A DNA stretch of 64,000 nucleotides from Actinoplanes sichuanensis (lineage in GTDB: Bacteria; Actinomycetota; Actinomycetes; Mycobacteriales; Micromonosporaceae), in assembly GCF_033097365.1 (NCBI RefSeq), contig NZ_AP028461.1:11621501-11685500 (forward strand). Direction: 5' to 3'. Both the position numbers and the translations under genes were made by a program. The notes beneath the pieces are model-generated. The model did not search any database. It saw nothing but the letters and a program-made list of their open reading frames with translations, and was not told where the DNA came from. Of this stretch, positions 1 through 8,349 are shown one piece after another (position 1 is the stretch's first letter; every line of letters begins with the position of its first letter).

Positions 1-2
1 CC

Positions 3-2201
3 CGGCGCCGCGGCATCCCGGTGGAACGGTTCGACGACCTCAGCCTGCTCCGACTCGGCTGGGGGCACCGGCGTCGGCTCGCGTGGGCCGCGATGACCGA
101 CCGGACCAGCGCGGTCGGCGTGGACATCGCCGGGGACAAGCACGTCACCCGGCGGCTGCTCGACGAGGCGGGCGTTCCGGTCGCCCCGGGCGGTGCGGCC
201 GCCACCGTCCAGGACGCCCTGCGGCTGTTCGGCGAGCTGACCGCGCCGGTGGTGGTGAAGCCTCGGCACGGCCGCCAGGGGCGGGACGTGGCCCTGCACC
301 TGAACACCGCAGAGGAGGTGGCCGAGGCGTTCGCCGCGATCGGTGGTGAGGCGGTGGTCGAGCAGCAGCTCGACGGCCGTGACTACCGGGTGCTGGTGGT
401 CTCCGGCGAGGTGGTGGCGGCCGCCGAACGGGTCGCCGCGCATGTCCTCGGCGACGGCACGGCCACCGTCGCCGAGCTGGTCGAGCGGGTCAACGCCGAC
501 CCGCGGCGCGGCCCCGGGCACTCCCGGGTGCTGACCCGGATCGACCTGGACGAGACCACCGACCGGGTGCTGCGCCGCGCCGGGCTGACCCCGGAGTCGG
601 TGCCCGACGAGGGCGGTACGGTCTGGCTGCGCGACACCGCGAACCTCTCGACCGGCGGTACCAGCCGGGACGTCACCGATCAGGTGCACCCGGACGTGAC
701 CCGGCTCTGCCAGCGGATCGTCGCACTGACCGGCCTGGACATCGCCGGCATCGACCTGCGGCTGCCGGACATCGGCGCTCCGCTCCAGCCCGGTGGCGAG
801 CCGGTCACCGCCGGAGTGATCGAGGTCAACGCGGTCCCCGGCCTGCGCATGCACCTGGCGCCGGCGCACGGCCGACCCCGGGACGTGGGCGACGCGATCG
901 TGCGGGCGATGTTCCCGAGCGGGTCGGACGGCCGGATCCCGGCGGTCGCGGTCACCGGGACCAACGGCAAGACCACCGTCACCCGGCTGATCGCCCACCT
1001 GCTCGCGGGCAGCGGCATGCGGGCCGGCGTGACCAGCACCGACGGGGTGGTCATCGACGGGCGCACGGTCCAGGTGGCCGACGCCACCGGGCCGAGGTCG
1101 GCGCAGATGGTGCTCGGCGACCCGCACGTCGAGGTGGCGGTGCTGGAGACGGCCCGTGGCGGCCTGTTGCGGCGCGGGCTCGGCTACGACTGGTCGGACG
1201 TCGGGGTGATCACCAACATCACCGCCGACCACCTGGGCCAGGACGGGCTGGACTCCGTCGAGGATCTGGCGCACGTCAAGGCGGTGGTGGCCGAGCGGGT
1301 CCGGGACGGCGGGACGCTGGTCCTCAACGCCGACGACCCGTGGGTGCGGAGCCTGGCCGACCGGCCTCGGGTGCGGGCCGACCGCAAGCGCCTGGTCTGG
1401 TTCTCCCTCGACACCGAGAGCCCGGTGCTGACCGAGCACCTGGCCCGCGGCGGGGCGGCCTACGTGCTGCACGACGGCTGGCTGGTGCAGGCGACCGGGG
1501 CGCGGCGGACACCTCTGCTCCGGCTGGCCGAGGTGCCCGGGGCGTACGGCGGAGCGGCCCTGCACGTCGCGGCGAACACGCTGGCCGCCATCGCCGCCGC
1601 CCGGGCCCTCGGCGCCCGGCCGGAGAGCCTGGCCGACCGGCTCGCCGAGTTCGACCCGGCGGTGGCCAACCCGGGCCGGGGCACCCTGTTCCGGCTCGGT
1701 GACGTGTCGGTGTTCGTGGACTACGCCCACAACCCGGCGGCGCTGGCCACCACGCTGCGCACCCTGCACCGGCTGTGGGGTCCGGAGCGCTGCGTGGCCG
1801 CCGTCACGCTGCCCGGCGACCGGCGCGACGACCTGCTGGCCGCGTCGGCCCAGGTGCTCGCGGACGGCCTGACCCGGGTGGTGCTCTACGAGGACACCGA
1901 TCCGCGCGGCCGGCCGGTCGGCGAGGTGTCCGGGTTGGTGGAGAGGGAGATGCGGGCCCGTCGTCCGCAGCTCACCGCGGTACGGGCGGACGGCTACCGG
2001 GAGGCGGTCACGGCGGCGCTGCGGCTGGCCGTACCGGGTGAGGTGGTCCTGGTGATCTATGAGAAGTGGGCGCCGATCCGGGCCTGGCTGGCCGAGCTGG
2101 GGGCGACCCCGGCCGGCGGGACACCGGTGCGGGCCGGGGTCGCGGCGCTGCCGTCCCGGCATTCGGCACGCAGACTGGCCGGAACCCCGGTTCGCGGTTG
2201 A
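3..2201 (+). CDS. cphA: Cyanophycin synthetase-like ligase, 5'-truncated by window edge
   Basis: ATP-dependent ligase of the CphA type, which in known members builds the Asp/Arg polymer cyanophycin in the cytoplasm. The visible 732 residues are the C-terminal part; the frame is open to the window edge and the sequence RRRGIPVERFDD at the edge is interior CphA sequence, so the true start lies upstream (CphA is usually about 870 residues). An ATP-grasp half covers roughly the first 290 residues. A Mur-ligase half follows, with P-loop VTGTNGKTT near base 950, a DYAHNPAAL motif near base 1720, and a C-terminal PGDRRDD and IYEKWAP segment typical of CphA. No cyanophycinase gene is seen here. A CphA-like Mur ligase acting on another substrate cannot be excluded. 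Confidence 0.88.
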   Translation, partial: RRRGIPVERFDDLSLLRLGWGHRRRLAWAAMTDRTSAVGVDIAGDKHVTRRLLDEAGVPVAPGGAAATVQDALRLFGELTAPVVVKPRHGRQGRDVALHLNTAEEVAEAFAAIGGEAVVEQQLDGRDYRVLVVSGEVVAAAERVAAHVLGDGTATVAELVERVNADPRRGPGHSRVLTRIDLDETTDRVLRRAGLTPESVPDEGGTVWLRDTANLSTGGTSRDVTDQVHPDVTRLCQRIVALTGLDIAGIDLRLPDIGAPLQPGGEPVTAGVIEVNAVPGLRMHLAPAHGRPRDVGDAIVRAMFPSGSDGRIPAVAVTGTNGKTTVTRLIAHLLAGSGMRAGVTSTDGVVIDGRTVQVADATGPRSAQMVLGDPHVEVAVLETARGGLLRRGLGYDWSDVGVITNITADHLGQDGLDSVEDLAHVKAVVAERVRDGGTLVLNADDPWVRSLADRPRVRADRKRLVWFSLDTESPVLTEHLARGGAAYVLHDGWLVQATGARRTPLLRLAEVPGAYGGAALHVAANTLAAIAAARALGARPESLADRLAEFDPAVANPGRGTLFRLGDVSVFVDYAHNPAALATTLRTLHRLWGPERCVAAVTLPGDRRDDLLAASAQVLADGLTRVVLYEDTDPRGRPVGEVSGLVEREMRARRPQLTAVRADGYREAVTAALRLAVPGEVVLVIYEKWAPIRAWLAELGATPAGGTPVRAGVAALPSRHSARRLAGTPVRG

Positions 2202-2564
2202 CAGATCATGGACAGATTTGATCTCCCTGCGTAGTGATCATTTGACCTTCAGTGATCCCCTGCGTGATGAAGTCACTCGATTGGTTGAGAGCGAAAGTTC
2301 TGACGAAGCGGGCAATAGGTGCACTCTCGGTCACGCTGCGCGTTCGGCGTCCCTCTAAAGGGGGGATCACATGGGCCGACGCACCGTAACGACCCGCAGG
2401 TAGATCGCAATGTGACGGGTCGTACTGGCGGCTGATAGGGACTAACATCCTCGCCGTCGATGGGGGATGCTCGGAGTCCGATGGTCGGGCCCGACTCGCC
2501 CGGCGTCGGACGGCATGGCGGTGCGGTCCGGCGTTTTCCTCTTGAAGCGCGCATGTGGGGGCAC
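2202..2564. other. Intergenic gap before the receptor kinase gene
   Basis: No credible gene. The stretch is less GC-rich than its surroundings, as expected for a promoter region. It has several GTGATC/GTGATG words near 2236-2270 and one partial match (8 of 10 fixed positions) to the BldD consensus nTnACnCWGnGTnAn at 2330-2344. No clear terminator for the upstream gene was found. Confidence 0.4.
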
Positions 2565-4571
2565 ATGAGCACGGCGGACCTGCCCGGTTCGGGATTGCTC
2601 GCCGGTCGATACCGACTGGTCGAGCGTCTCGGCGCAGGCGGGATGTCAGTGGTTTGGCGTGGGTTCGACGAGGTGCTCGGGCGGCAGGTCGCGGTCAAGG
2701 TCCTGCCACCCTCGACGAGCGCCGACCCGTCGTTCCGGCGCAGGCTCCGGGCGGAGGCCCAGGCCGCGGCGCGGCTCACCCATCCACACATCACCAATGT
2801 GTACGACTACGGCGAGGCCACCACGGTCGACGGTGAGCCGGTGCCGTACGTCGTGATGGAGCTCGTCGACGGCGAGTCGCTGGCCGCCGTCCTGGCCCGG
2901 GTGCGGACCCTGCCGTGGCCCACCGCGGCCCGGATCGCCGCCGAGGTCGCGGCCGCCCTGGCCTCGGCCCACTCGCGTGGCATCGTGCACCGCGACGTGA
3001 CCCCGGCCAACGTCATGCTCACCCCGTCCGGCGCCAAGGTGGTCGACTTCGGCATCTCCGCCCTGATCGGGGAGAACGACACCGACCCCGACGGCAGCCT
3101 GATGGGCACCCCGGCCTACCTCGCTCCCGAGCGGCTGGAGGGCGGCCAGGTCAGCCCGGCCACCGACGTGTATGCGGTCGGCCTGCTGATCTACCGGATG
3201 CTGATCGGCCAGTTGCCGTGGGACGTCGGCACCACCACCGCCCTGCTGCGCGCCCATCAGTACGTGGAGCCCGAGCCGCTGCCCCCGGTGGACGGCCTGC
3301 CCCACTCGGTCGACGCGCTGATCGCCCGCTGCCTGGAGAAGCTGCCCGGCGACCGGCCGTCCAGCGCCGAGCTGGCCGGTGCGCTGGCCACCATCTCGGC
3401 CGGCGCGCCGCTGGTCACCTCCGGGTTCGACGCGGACTGGGAGGACGGCGAGGACACCTTCATCCTGCCGTCCGGCTACCCGTATTCGGGTTTCGGCCCG
3501 GCGGCCGCCGCGGCGGCCATGGCGGCCGGCGACCGGACCACCATGGGCGCCGAGCCGACCACCGCCCCGAAACCGGCTCAGCACGCCGCTGCGGCCGCTC
3601 CCGAGCCGTTCACGCCGCCCGCCCACACCACCGCCTCACCCTCACCCTCACCATCACCGTCGTTGCGGCACGGTGCGAGTGGGTCGTCGTCGGCGCCGCC
3701 GGCCGGTCGCCCGCCGAACCGTGCGCAGGGCCGGATCCGCCGGATCGTCGTGGTCGCCGGCACGGTCGCCGTGCTGAGCGCTCTCACCTACGGCTGGACG
3801 GCTCTCGGCGGTCCGCGCACCGGCGAACCGCAGGCCAACGGGACGCCCGGCCCGGCCGTGGTCCCGCCCACCGGCGATTGTGTGGTCAGCTACGCGGTCT
3901 GGTCGGATGACGGCGTCCGGTTCAAGGCGCAGGTCACCCTGGCCAACCGAGCCAAGACCCCGATCAACGGCTGGAGCCTCTGGTTCCTGATGAACGGTGA
4001 CCAGACCCTCTCCGGCAACGGCAAGGTCGCCCTGACCCAGCAGGACCGGATGGTCACGGTCGCCTCGCACGCGCCGATTCCATCGCAGCGCACCGTCACC
4101 ATGCAGCTCACCGGGCGCTACGGAGAGAGCAACCTGGCCCCGCTGGTCTTCAAGCTCAACGACGAGACCTGCGAGACGTATGTGTCGGAGAAGCCGGGCG
4201 ACCCGGCTCGACCGGTCGAGATCCTGGAGAACGGGGAGGCCAGGTTCGCCGACCCGGCGACGTCACCGGCCATCTCGGTCGGCCCGAGCGGCAACGTGGT
4301 CATCAAGCCGTCGCCGACCCGCTCCGGGTCGGTGAAGCCGAGTGTGAACCCGCAACCGGGCACCTCGACCACGACGACCGGCACCGACCCGACCGGCGGC
4401 ACCACGACGCCCACCACGCCGCCGCCACCCTCGCTGCCGCCGCCGTCGACCGCCTCCGAGAACCCCGGGGTGGGTGAGACCACGACCCCGCCGGTCACCA
4501 CCACGCCGGCCACACCGCCGGTCCGAAACGACGACTGCGACGAGGAAGTCGACGTCTGCCCGACCACCTGA
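2565..4571 (+). CDS. Receptor Ser/Thr protein kinase with extracellular CBM2-like domain
   Basis: Membrane Ser/Thr kinase of 668 residues. The cytoplasmic kinase domain (about 14-280) shows the glycine loop GAGGMSVVW, Lys45, catalytic loop HRDVTPANV (Asp144, Asn149), DFG at 161 and GTPAYLAPE. The lysine normally two residues after the catalytic Asp is Thr146. A low-complexity Pro/Ser linker leads to one membrane helix (about 393-412). The outside part (about 438-540) starts CVVSYAVW and contains PINGWSLWF, the layout of a family 2 carbohydrate-binding module. A Thr/Pro-rich tail ends in two cysteines. Start: ATG 2565 follows GGGGG at 2557-2561; an in-frame ATG at 2553 is possible. The architecture suggests sensing of a wall or extracellular polysaccharide, which is inference. 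Confidence 0.88.
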   Translation: MSTADLPGSGLLAGRYRLVERLGAGGMSVVWRGFDEVLGRQVAVKVLPPSTSADPSFRRRLRAEAQAAARLTHPHITNVYDYGEATTVDGEPVPYVVMELVDGESLAAVLARVRTLPWPTAARIAAEVAAALASAHSRGIVHRDVTPANVMLTPSGAKVVDFGISALIGENDTDPDGSLMGTPAYLAPERLEGGQVSPATDVYAVGLLIYRMLIGQLPWDVGTTTALLRAHQYVEPEPLPPVDGLPHSVDALIARCLEKLPGDRPSSAELAGALATISAGAPLVTSGFDADWEDGEDTFILPSGYPYSGFGPAAAAAAMAAGDRTTMGAEPTTAPKPAQHAAAAAPEPFTPPAHTTASPSPSPSPSLRHGASGSSSAPPAGRPPNRAQGRIRRIVVVAGTVAVLSALTYGWTALGGPRTGEPQANGTPGPAVVPPTGDCVVSYAVWSDDGVRFKAQVTLANRAKTPINGWSLWFLMNGDQTLSGNGKVALTQQDRMVTVASHAPIPSQRTVTMQLTGRYGESNLAPLVFKLNDETCETYVSEKPGDPARPVEILENGEARFADPATSPAISVGPSGNVVIKPSPTRSGSVKPSVNPQPGTSTTTTGTDPTGGTTTPTTPPPPSLPPPSTASENPGVGETTTPPVTTTPATPPVRNDDCDEEVDVCPTT

Positions 4572-4636
4572 TCGTAGGAACGGGCAGGCAGTCCACCCGA
4601 TCGGCGGCGGAAAACCGGAGGCCGAAGGTCCGACCG

Positions 4637-4822
4637 TAGAGTTACGGTGAACCTAGACCGACAGGCGCTTCTGCTCCGATCCGGGAGTCCGGATTGCGGC
4701 ACTTTGGCACGGCGTGGCTGCCGGCCCGTAAGGCACCCGAGCGGATGATGGGCGAGAGCCCGGGTAGATCGTGGTGTCAGCCGAGTTCAAGCAGGTCGTC
4801 GACATCGGGGAGTTCGACAGAA
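4637..4822 (+). promoter_or_regulatory. Candidate promoter and structured leader of the 84-residue gene
   Basis: A TAGAGT -10-like hexamer at 4637-4642 would give a leader of about 175 nt. Within it are a hairpin ATCCGG-GAGT-CCGGAT (4679-4694) and a hairpin GGGC-GAGA-GCCC (4750-4761) closed by a GNRA-type loop. ACCC (4735-4738) and GGGT (4762-4765) could stack on the second hairpin. I do not recognise a known riboswitch class; the hairpins may be chance in GC-rich DNA. Confidence 0.25.
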
Positions 4823-5077
4823 ATGATCAGCACAGCAGTGAAGGATCTGGCCGCCGAGGCGCTGTTCGTCTCGTACCTCCAGCCGTCCCAGAGTCCCTCC
4901 CGGACGGCGGTGGAGGAAGCGATCACCACCATGATCCTGCGGTACGGCAGTGACGGTTGTGCCGCCGGCGTGGCGGAGGAGTTCGGCGATCACCCGGAGA
5001 TCGCGGTGCAGCGGATGGTGTGGGTGCACGAGGAGTTGGCCGAGGTGTCGGCGCTCCGTGCCCCGGTGCTGCATTGA
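4823..5077 (+). CDS. Small conserved actinobacterial protein of unknown function
   Basis: 84-residue soluble protein beginning MISTAVKDLAAEALFVS and containing an SPSRTAVEEAI segment, RYGSDGCAAGVAEEFGDHPE and RMVWVHEEL. It looks all-helical with no membrane segment or signal peptide. I recognise the general form (short proteins with LFVSxLQPS and GCAxxVAxEFGxHPE) from other actinomycetes but know no function. ATG 4823 is chosen because the conserved part begins there and GGGGAG lies at 4807-4812; the frame stays open upstream to 4694, but that part is low-complexity. It ends in a strong hairpin and precedes the sigma factor gene in the same direction, so the two may be separate units. Confidence 0.75.
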   Translation: MISTAVKDLAAEALFVSYLQPSQSPSRTAVEEAITTMILRYGSDGCAAGVAEEFGDHPEIAVQRMVWVHEELAEVSALRAPVLH

Positions 5078-5092
5078 TCACTCGATTTCCGC

Positions 5093-5127
5093 GAACCCGG
5101 CCGTGAACCGCGGCCGGGTTCCGTGTT
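5093..5127 (+). terminator. Terminator of the 84-residue gene
   Basis: Perfect 11-bp stem GAACCCGGCCG (5093-5103) / CGGCCGGGTTC (5111-5121) with a 7-nt loop, followed by CGTGTTT, 15 bases after the stop codon. Confidence 0.75.
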
Positions 5128-5167
5128 TAAACCTCGTTGGTCCGTGGTGGTCCTCTCAGGCCTGAGG

Positions 5168-5181
5168 TTTTTCATGAAAAA
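5168..5181. promoter_or_regulatory. AT-rich palindrome upstream of the sigma factor gene
   Basis: TTTTTCATGAAAAA is a perfect 14-bp palindrome, striking in this GC-rich sequence and about 107 bp before the sigma factor start. It may be an operator. Further on, a left half-site of the BldD consensus (CTGACGCTG, 5207-5215) and two direct AGCCGGTT words (about 5248-5268) are also present. Confidence 0.4.
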
Positions 5182-5287
5182 ACTCCACAAAAGCAACCAA
5201 GTTCGGCTGACGCTGCACCCGTAGGCGCTCACTGTTCTTCTCGTAAGCCGGTTTCACCAGCCGGTTAGTACCAGCGAGGAGGACTAC

Positions 5288-6190
5288 GTGACCACCACGA
5301 CCGAACTCCCCGCCACCATCGGCATGATCCATGACGCGCCGTCCGCGCGTGACATCGAGGACCTGATCCGCGAGAACATGCCGATGGTTGGCCATCTGGT
5401 CCGGGAATTGCTCAACCGGGTGCCCGGCCATGTCCACGCAGATGACCTCTCGTCGGCCGGTTTCGCGGCTCTGCTCGGCGCGGCCCGTTCCTTCGACGTG
5501 ACCCGTGGGATCCCCTTCCACCGCTTCGCCGCGGTCCGGATCCGCGGCGCCCTGCTCGACGAACTGCGCGGGCAGGACTGGGCCAGCCGATCGGTGCGGG
5601 CCCGGGCCCGGCGTGCCGCGACGGCCAGGCAGGAGCTCACCGCGGCGCTCGGCCGTACGCCCAGCGACGCCGAAGTGGCCGAGATGCTCGGCATCGGCGT
5701 CAACGAGTTGGCCAGCGTCGAGGACGACGTGCAGAAGGCCTCCCTGCTCAGCCTCCAGGGATTCCCCACCGGAGCAGCCGAGGAGATGGTGCCGGAGACT
5801 TCTGAAGGGCCCGAGGATCTGCTCCTCAAGCGGGAACGCCTCGGGTATCTGCACCAGGCCATCCAGGCCCTGCCGGAACGGCTCCGGCAGGTGGTGCAGG
5901 AATCCTTTCTGCAGGAACAACCGCTGAGCGAGGTGGCGGCCCGGCTCGGCGTCACCGAATCCCGGATCTCCCAGCTGCGCACCGAGGCGCTGAGGCTGCT
6001 CCGGGAGGGCCTGAACAGCTCGCTCGCACCGGAACTGCTGACCGTGGCGGCGGGGGGACCACGGACCAGGAAGGGCTGCCTCCAGCGTCGGCGCAGCGAG
6101 TACTTCGCGAAGGTCGCCCAGCAGGGCAGCCTGCACACCAGGCTGGCACTGACCGACAGCCACGGCGTGCCGATAGCGGTCGCCGCCTGA
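5288..6190 (+). CDS. RNA polymerase sigma factor, WhiG/FliA family
   Basis: Alternative sigma-70 family factor of 300 residues that would direct RNA polymerase to sporulation and/or motility promoters. Region 2 is seen in ENMPMVGHLVRELLNRVPGH, DDLSSAGFAALLGAARSFD and FHRFAAVRIRGALLDELRG; region 3 in the LGRTPSDAEVAEMLG segment; region 4 helix-turn-helix in PLSEVAARLGVTESRISQLR. About 50 residues follow region 4, longer than the usual WhiG or FliA tail. GTG 5288 is preceded by GAGGAGGA (5276-5283). In Streptomyces the family member WhiG starts spore formation and is a BldD target; in genera with flagellate spores a FliA role is equally possible. No anti-sigma factor gene is adjacent. Confidence 0.9.
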   Translation: MTTTTELPATIGMIHDAPSARDIEDLIRENMPMVGHLVRELLNRVPGHVHADDLSSAGFAALLGAARSFDVTRGIPFHRFAAVRIRGALLDELRGQDWASRSVRARARRAATARQELTAALGRTPSDAEVAEMLGIGVNELASVEDDVQKASLLSLQGFPTGAAEEMVPETSEGPEDLLLKRERLGYLHQAIQALPERLRQVVQESFLQEQPLSEVAARLGVTESRISQLRTEALRLLREGLNSSLAPELLTVAAGGPRTRKGCLQRRRSEYFAKVAQQGSLHTRLALTDSHGVPIAVAA

Positions 6191-6222
6191 GCTCGGTCAC
6201 CGGTACGGCTCGTGCCGCTGTC

Positions 6223-6966
6223 TCAACACGCTTGCGACAGCGGTGCGAGCCCCACCGCATCGAGTGCCGTCTTGACCTGGCGGATGTCCTCACCCACCGC
6301 GGTCGCCAGCAGACCTGGTCCGGCCAGCCGCATCGACGCGGCATCCGGGCCGAGGACGGCCGGTTCCGGTAGTTCCGGCCCGGCCATCACGACGGTGCCG
6401 ATCGCCCGTCCCCCACCGAGCACCGCCGCGCCGTCCCAGCCCGGAGCACCGGGGCCGACGGCCAGCTCATGGCGGTAGAGGACGGCTCCGCCGTACCGGA
6501 TCAGGGTGTCCGCCCGGACCGCGCCGGACGCCTCCCGATGCCGCCCGCAGACCAGATCGTCGCGCCACAGCAGCGTCCCGCCCTCGGCCACGTCCACCCG
6601 CGTCACCACGTCGTGGTCGCAGCCCGCGGCCGCGATCAGCGGTTCCGGCGACCATCGCAGCGTCCCACCGGCCGCCACCGACGCGGTGACGGTCAGCCGG
6701 GACGGCGGCGCGGCCCGGCCCGGCAGCGCCAGGGAGGCCGCGACACTCAGCATCTCCAGCCGGGCGCCGGGACCGACCACGACGTCCAGCCGCAGTTCGT
6801 CGCCGCGCAGCGGCCCGGCCGCGCCACCCACCAGATGAACCGTCACACCGCCGTCGGCGGGCCGCCCGGTCCGGCGCGGCAGCAGCGGCGACTCGCCGCG
6901 CAGTACGGCGAGCCGGGTACCGCCCCGCCCGTCGTACTCGGCGACGACCCGAGCTTCCGCCCGCAC
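6223..6966 (-). CDS. ureD: Urease accessory protein UreD
   Basis: UreD/UreH family scaffold (247 residues) that binds apo-urease and, with UreF and UreG, delivers nickel to the active site. Family features include the N-terminal EARVVAEYDGRGGTRLAVLRG strand region, the GPGARLEMLSVAASLALPG and LRWSPEPLIAAAGCDH segments, and LLWRDDLVCGRHRE. Its GTG start (6966) lies one base after the ureG stop, so it is translated as the last gene of the ureABCFGD operon. The gene ends convergently with the sigma factor gene, with only 32 bp between them and no obvious terminator. Confidence 0.92.
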   Translation of the reverse strand: MRAEARVVAEYDGRGGTRLAVLRGESPLLPRRTGRPADGGVTVHLVGGAAGPLRGDELRLDVVVGPGARLEMLSVAASLALPGRAAPPSRLTVTASVAAGGTLRWSPEPLIAAAGCDHDVVTRVDVAEGGTLLWRDDLVCGRHREASGAVRADTLIRYGGAVLYRHELAVGPGAPGWDGAAVLGGGRAIGTVVMAGPELPEPAVLGPDAASMRLAGPGLLATAVGEDIRQVKTALDAVGLAPLSQAC

Positions 6967-6967
6967 C

Positions 6968-7666
6968 TCAGACCCGGGCCGCGACCAGGCCGCGGATCCA
7001 GTCGGCGACCGGCGTGGCCTGCTTGTCCTCGGCCAGCGACAGGAAGACCGTGGGCAGTTCGTGCCGCCGGGCCCTCGCGTCGCGGTCCATCACCGACAGG
7101 TCGGCGCCGACCATCGGGGCCAGGTCTGTCTTGTTGATCACGAGCAGGTCGGCGGTGGTCACACCGGGGCCGCCCTTGCGGGGCACCTTGTCCCCGCCGG
7201 ACACGTCGACCACGAAGATCTGCTGGTCGATCAGGCCCTTGCTGAAGGTGGCGGTGAGGTTGTCGCCGCCGCTCTCCACCAGCACCAGGTCCAGCGGGCC
7301 GAGCTTCTCCTCGAGATCCTCGACGGCGTCCAGGTTGGCCGAGATGTCGTCGCGGATCGCGGTGTGCGGGCAGCAGCCGGTCTCCACGGCGCGGATCCGC
7401 TCGGCCGGCAGGACGCCGTTGCGCAGCAGGAAGTCGGCGTCCTCGGTGGTGTAGATGTCATTGGTCACGACGGCCAGGCGGATCTCCGCACCGAGGGCCC
7501 GGCACAGTGCCGCGACCAGGGCGGTCTTGCCCGAGCCGACCGGTCCGCCGATGCCGATGCGCAGCGCCCGGGGACCCTCGCCCAGCGGCGTGTGCGGGTC
7601 GACGCCCGGGTCGGGGTGGGTGTGCGGAACCTCGTCGGGACCGTGTTCGTGCAGTTCGGGATGCAT
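6968..7666 (-). CDS. ureG: Urease accessory GTPase UreG
   Basis: SIMIBI-class GTPase (232 residues) that powers nickel insertion into urease. P-loop [26 protein letters not shown], and the nucleotide-specificity motif INKTDL are present. The first 32 residues contain six histidines ([19 protein letters not shown]), a probable metal-binding tail. ATG 7666 is chosen because AGGAGA lies just upstream on the minus strand; an in-frame start at 7708 would overlap the ureF stop and lacks this site. It follows ureF by 38 bp. No ureE metallochaperone gene is present, so the His-rich tail may provide nickel storage or delivery, which is inference. Confidence 0.95.
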   Translation of the reverse strand: MHPELHEHGPDEVPHTHPDPGVDPHTPLGEGPRALRIGIGGPVGSGKTALVAALCRALGAEIRLAVVTNDIYTTEDADFLLRNGVLPAERIRAVETGCCPHTAIRDDISANLDAVEDLEEKLGPLDLVLVESGGDNLTATFSKGLIDQQIFVVDVSGGDKVPRKGGPGVTTADLLVINKTDLAPMVGADLSVMDRDARARRHELPTVFLSLAEDKQATPVADWIRGLVAARV

Positions 7667-7704
7667 TGTCTCCTGCCCTTCAGGGTGCGGGTGGCCGGTC
7701 CTCC

Positions 7705-8349
7705 TCATGACGCGAAGAGCCGGACCTCCCAGGTGGCGTGGTGCTCGGCGCCGATGTCGAGCAGGGGGGCGCCCGCGGCCGGCAACTCGTCGACCGGGTC
7801 GCCGGACCGGGCCGTGGCCGCCGCCGCGATCCGGTCACATTCGGGGGCCAGCCGAGCCAGCAGCGCGTGTACGGCGTACGGATCAAGACCGAGGAGCCGG
7901 ACCCCGGCGCTCGCCGAACCGGTCACCAGACCGTGCGCCGCGGCGATCGCGGCTTCGGCCGGTGTCAGCCCGGCCGCCGCGGCCAGAGCGCCCAGAGCGA
8001 CGGGCTGATGCGGTTCCCGGCCGATCGTGGCGATCGGCCACATCGCCCGACCGGCCCGCAGCAGCGCCCGGCCCTGAGCCCGGGACGCCTTCCGCAGGGC
8101 CGGCGAGGGGGTACGGGCGTCCAGACCGGCGTCCAGTTCGGCTGCCCGTTCGACGTCGGCGCAGGCCGCGGCCGCGAACGCCGCCGAGACCAGGCCGCTG
8201 GTGGCGAGCTTCCCGCGCAGGAACCCGTCCAGGCCGCCGATGTCGCGGACCCGCCCGTTGGCGATCTGCGGTTCCAGCCCGCCGGAGTGCGCGTGCCCAC
8301 CGGAGGGCAGCCGCCCGTCGGCGAGCAGAAGCAGCGTGGCGAGGCTCAT
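7705..8349 (-). CDS. ureF: Urease accessory protein UreF
   Basis: All-helical UreF family protein (214 residues) that acts in the UreD-UreF-UreG pre-activation complex. Typical parts are the N-terminal [20 protein letters not shown], the helical [15 protein letters not shown] region and [20 protein letters not shown]. Its ATG (8347-8349) directly abuts the ureC stop codon with no spacer, so the two genes are translationally linked. Confidence 0.93.
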   Translation of the reverse strand: MSLATLLLLADGRLPSGGHAHSGGLEPQIANGRVRDIGGLDGFLRGKLATSGLVSAAFAAAACADVERAAELDAGLDARTPSPALRKASRAQGRALLRAGRAMWPIATIGREPHQPVALGALAAAAGLTPAEAAIAAAHGLVTGSASAGVRLLGLDPYAVHALLARLAPECDRIAAAATARSGDPVDELPAAGAPLLDIGAEHHATWEVRLFAS

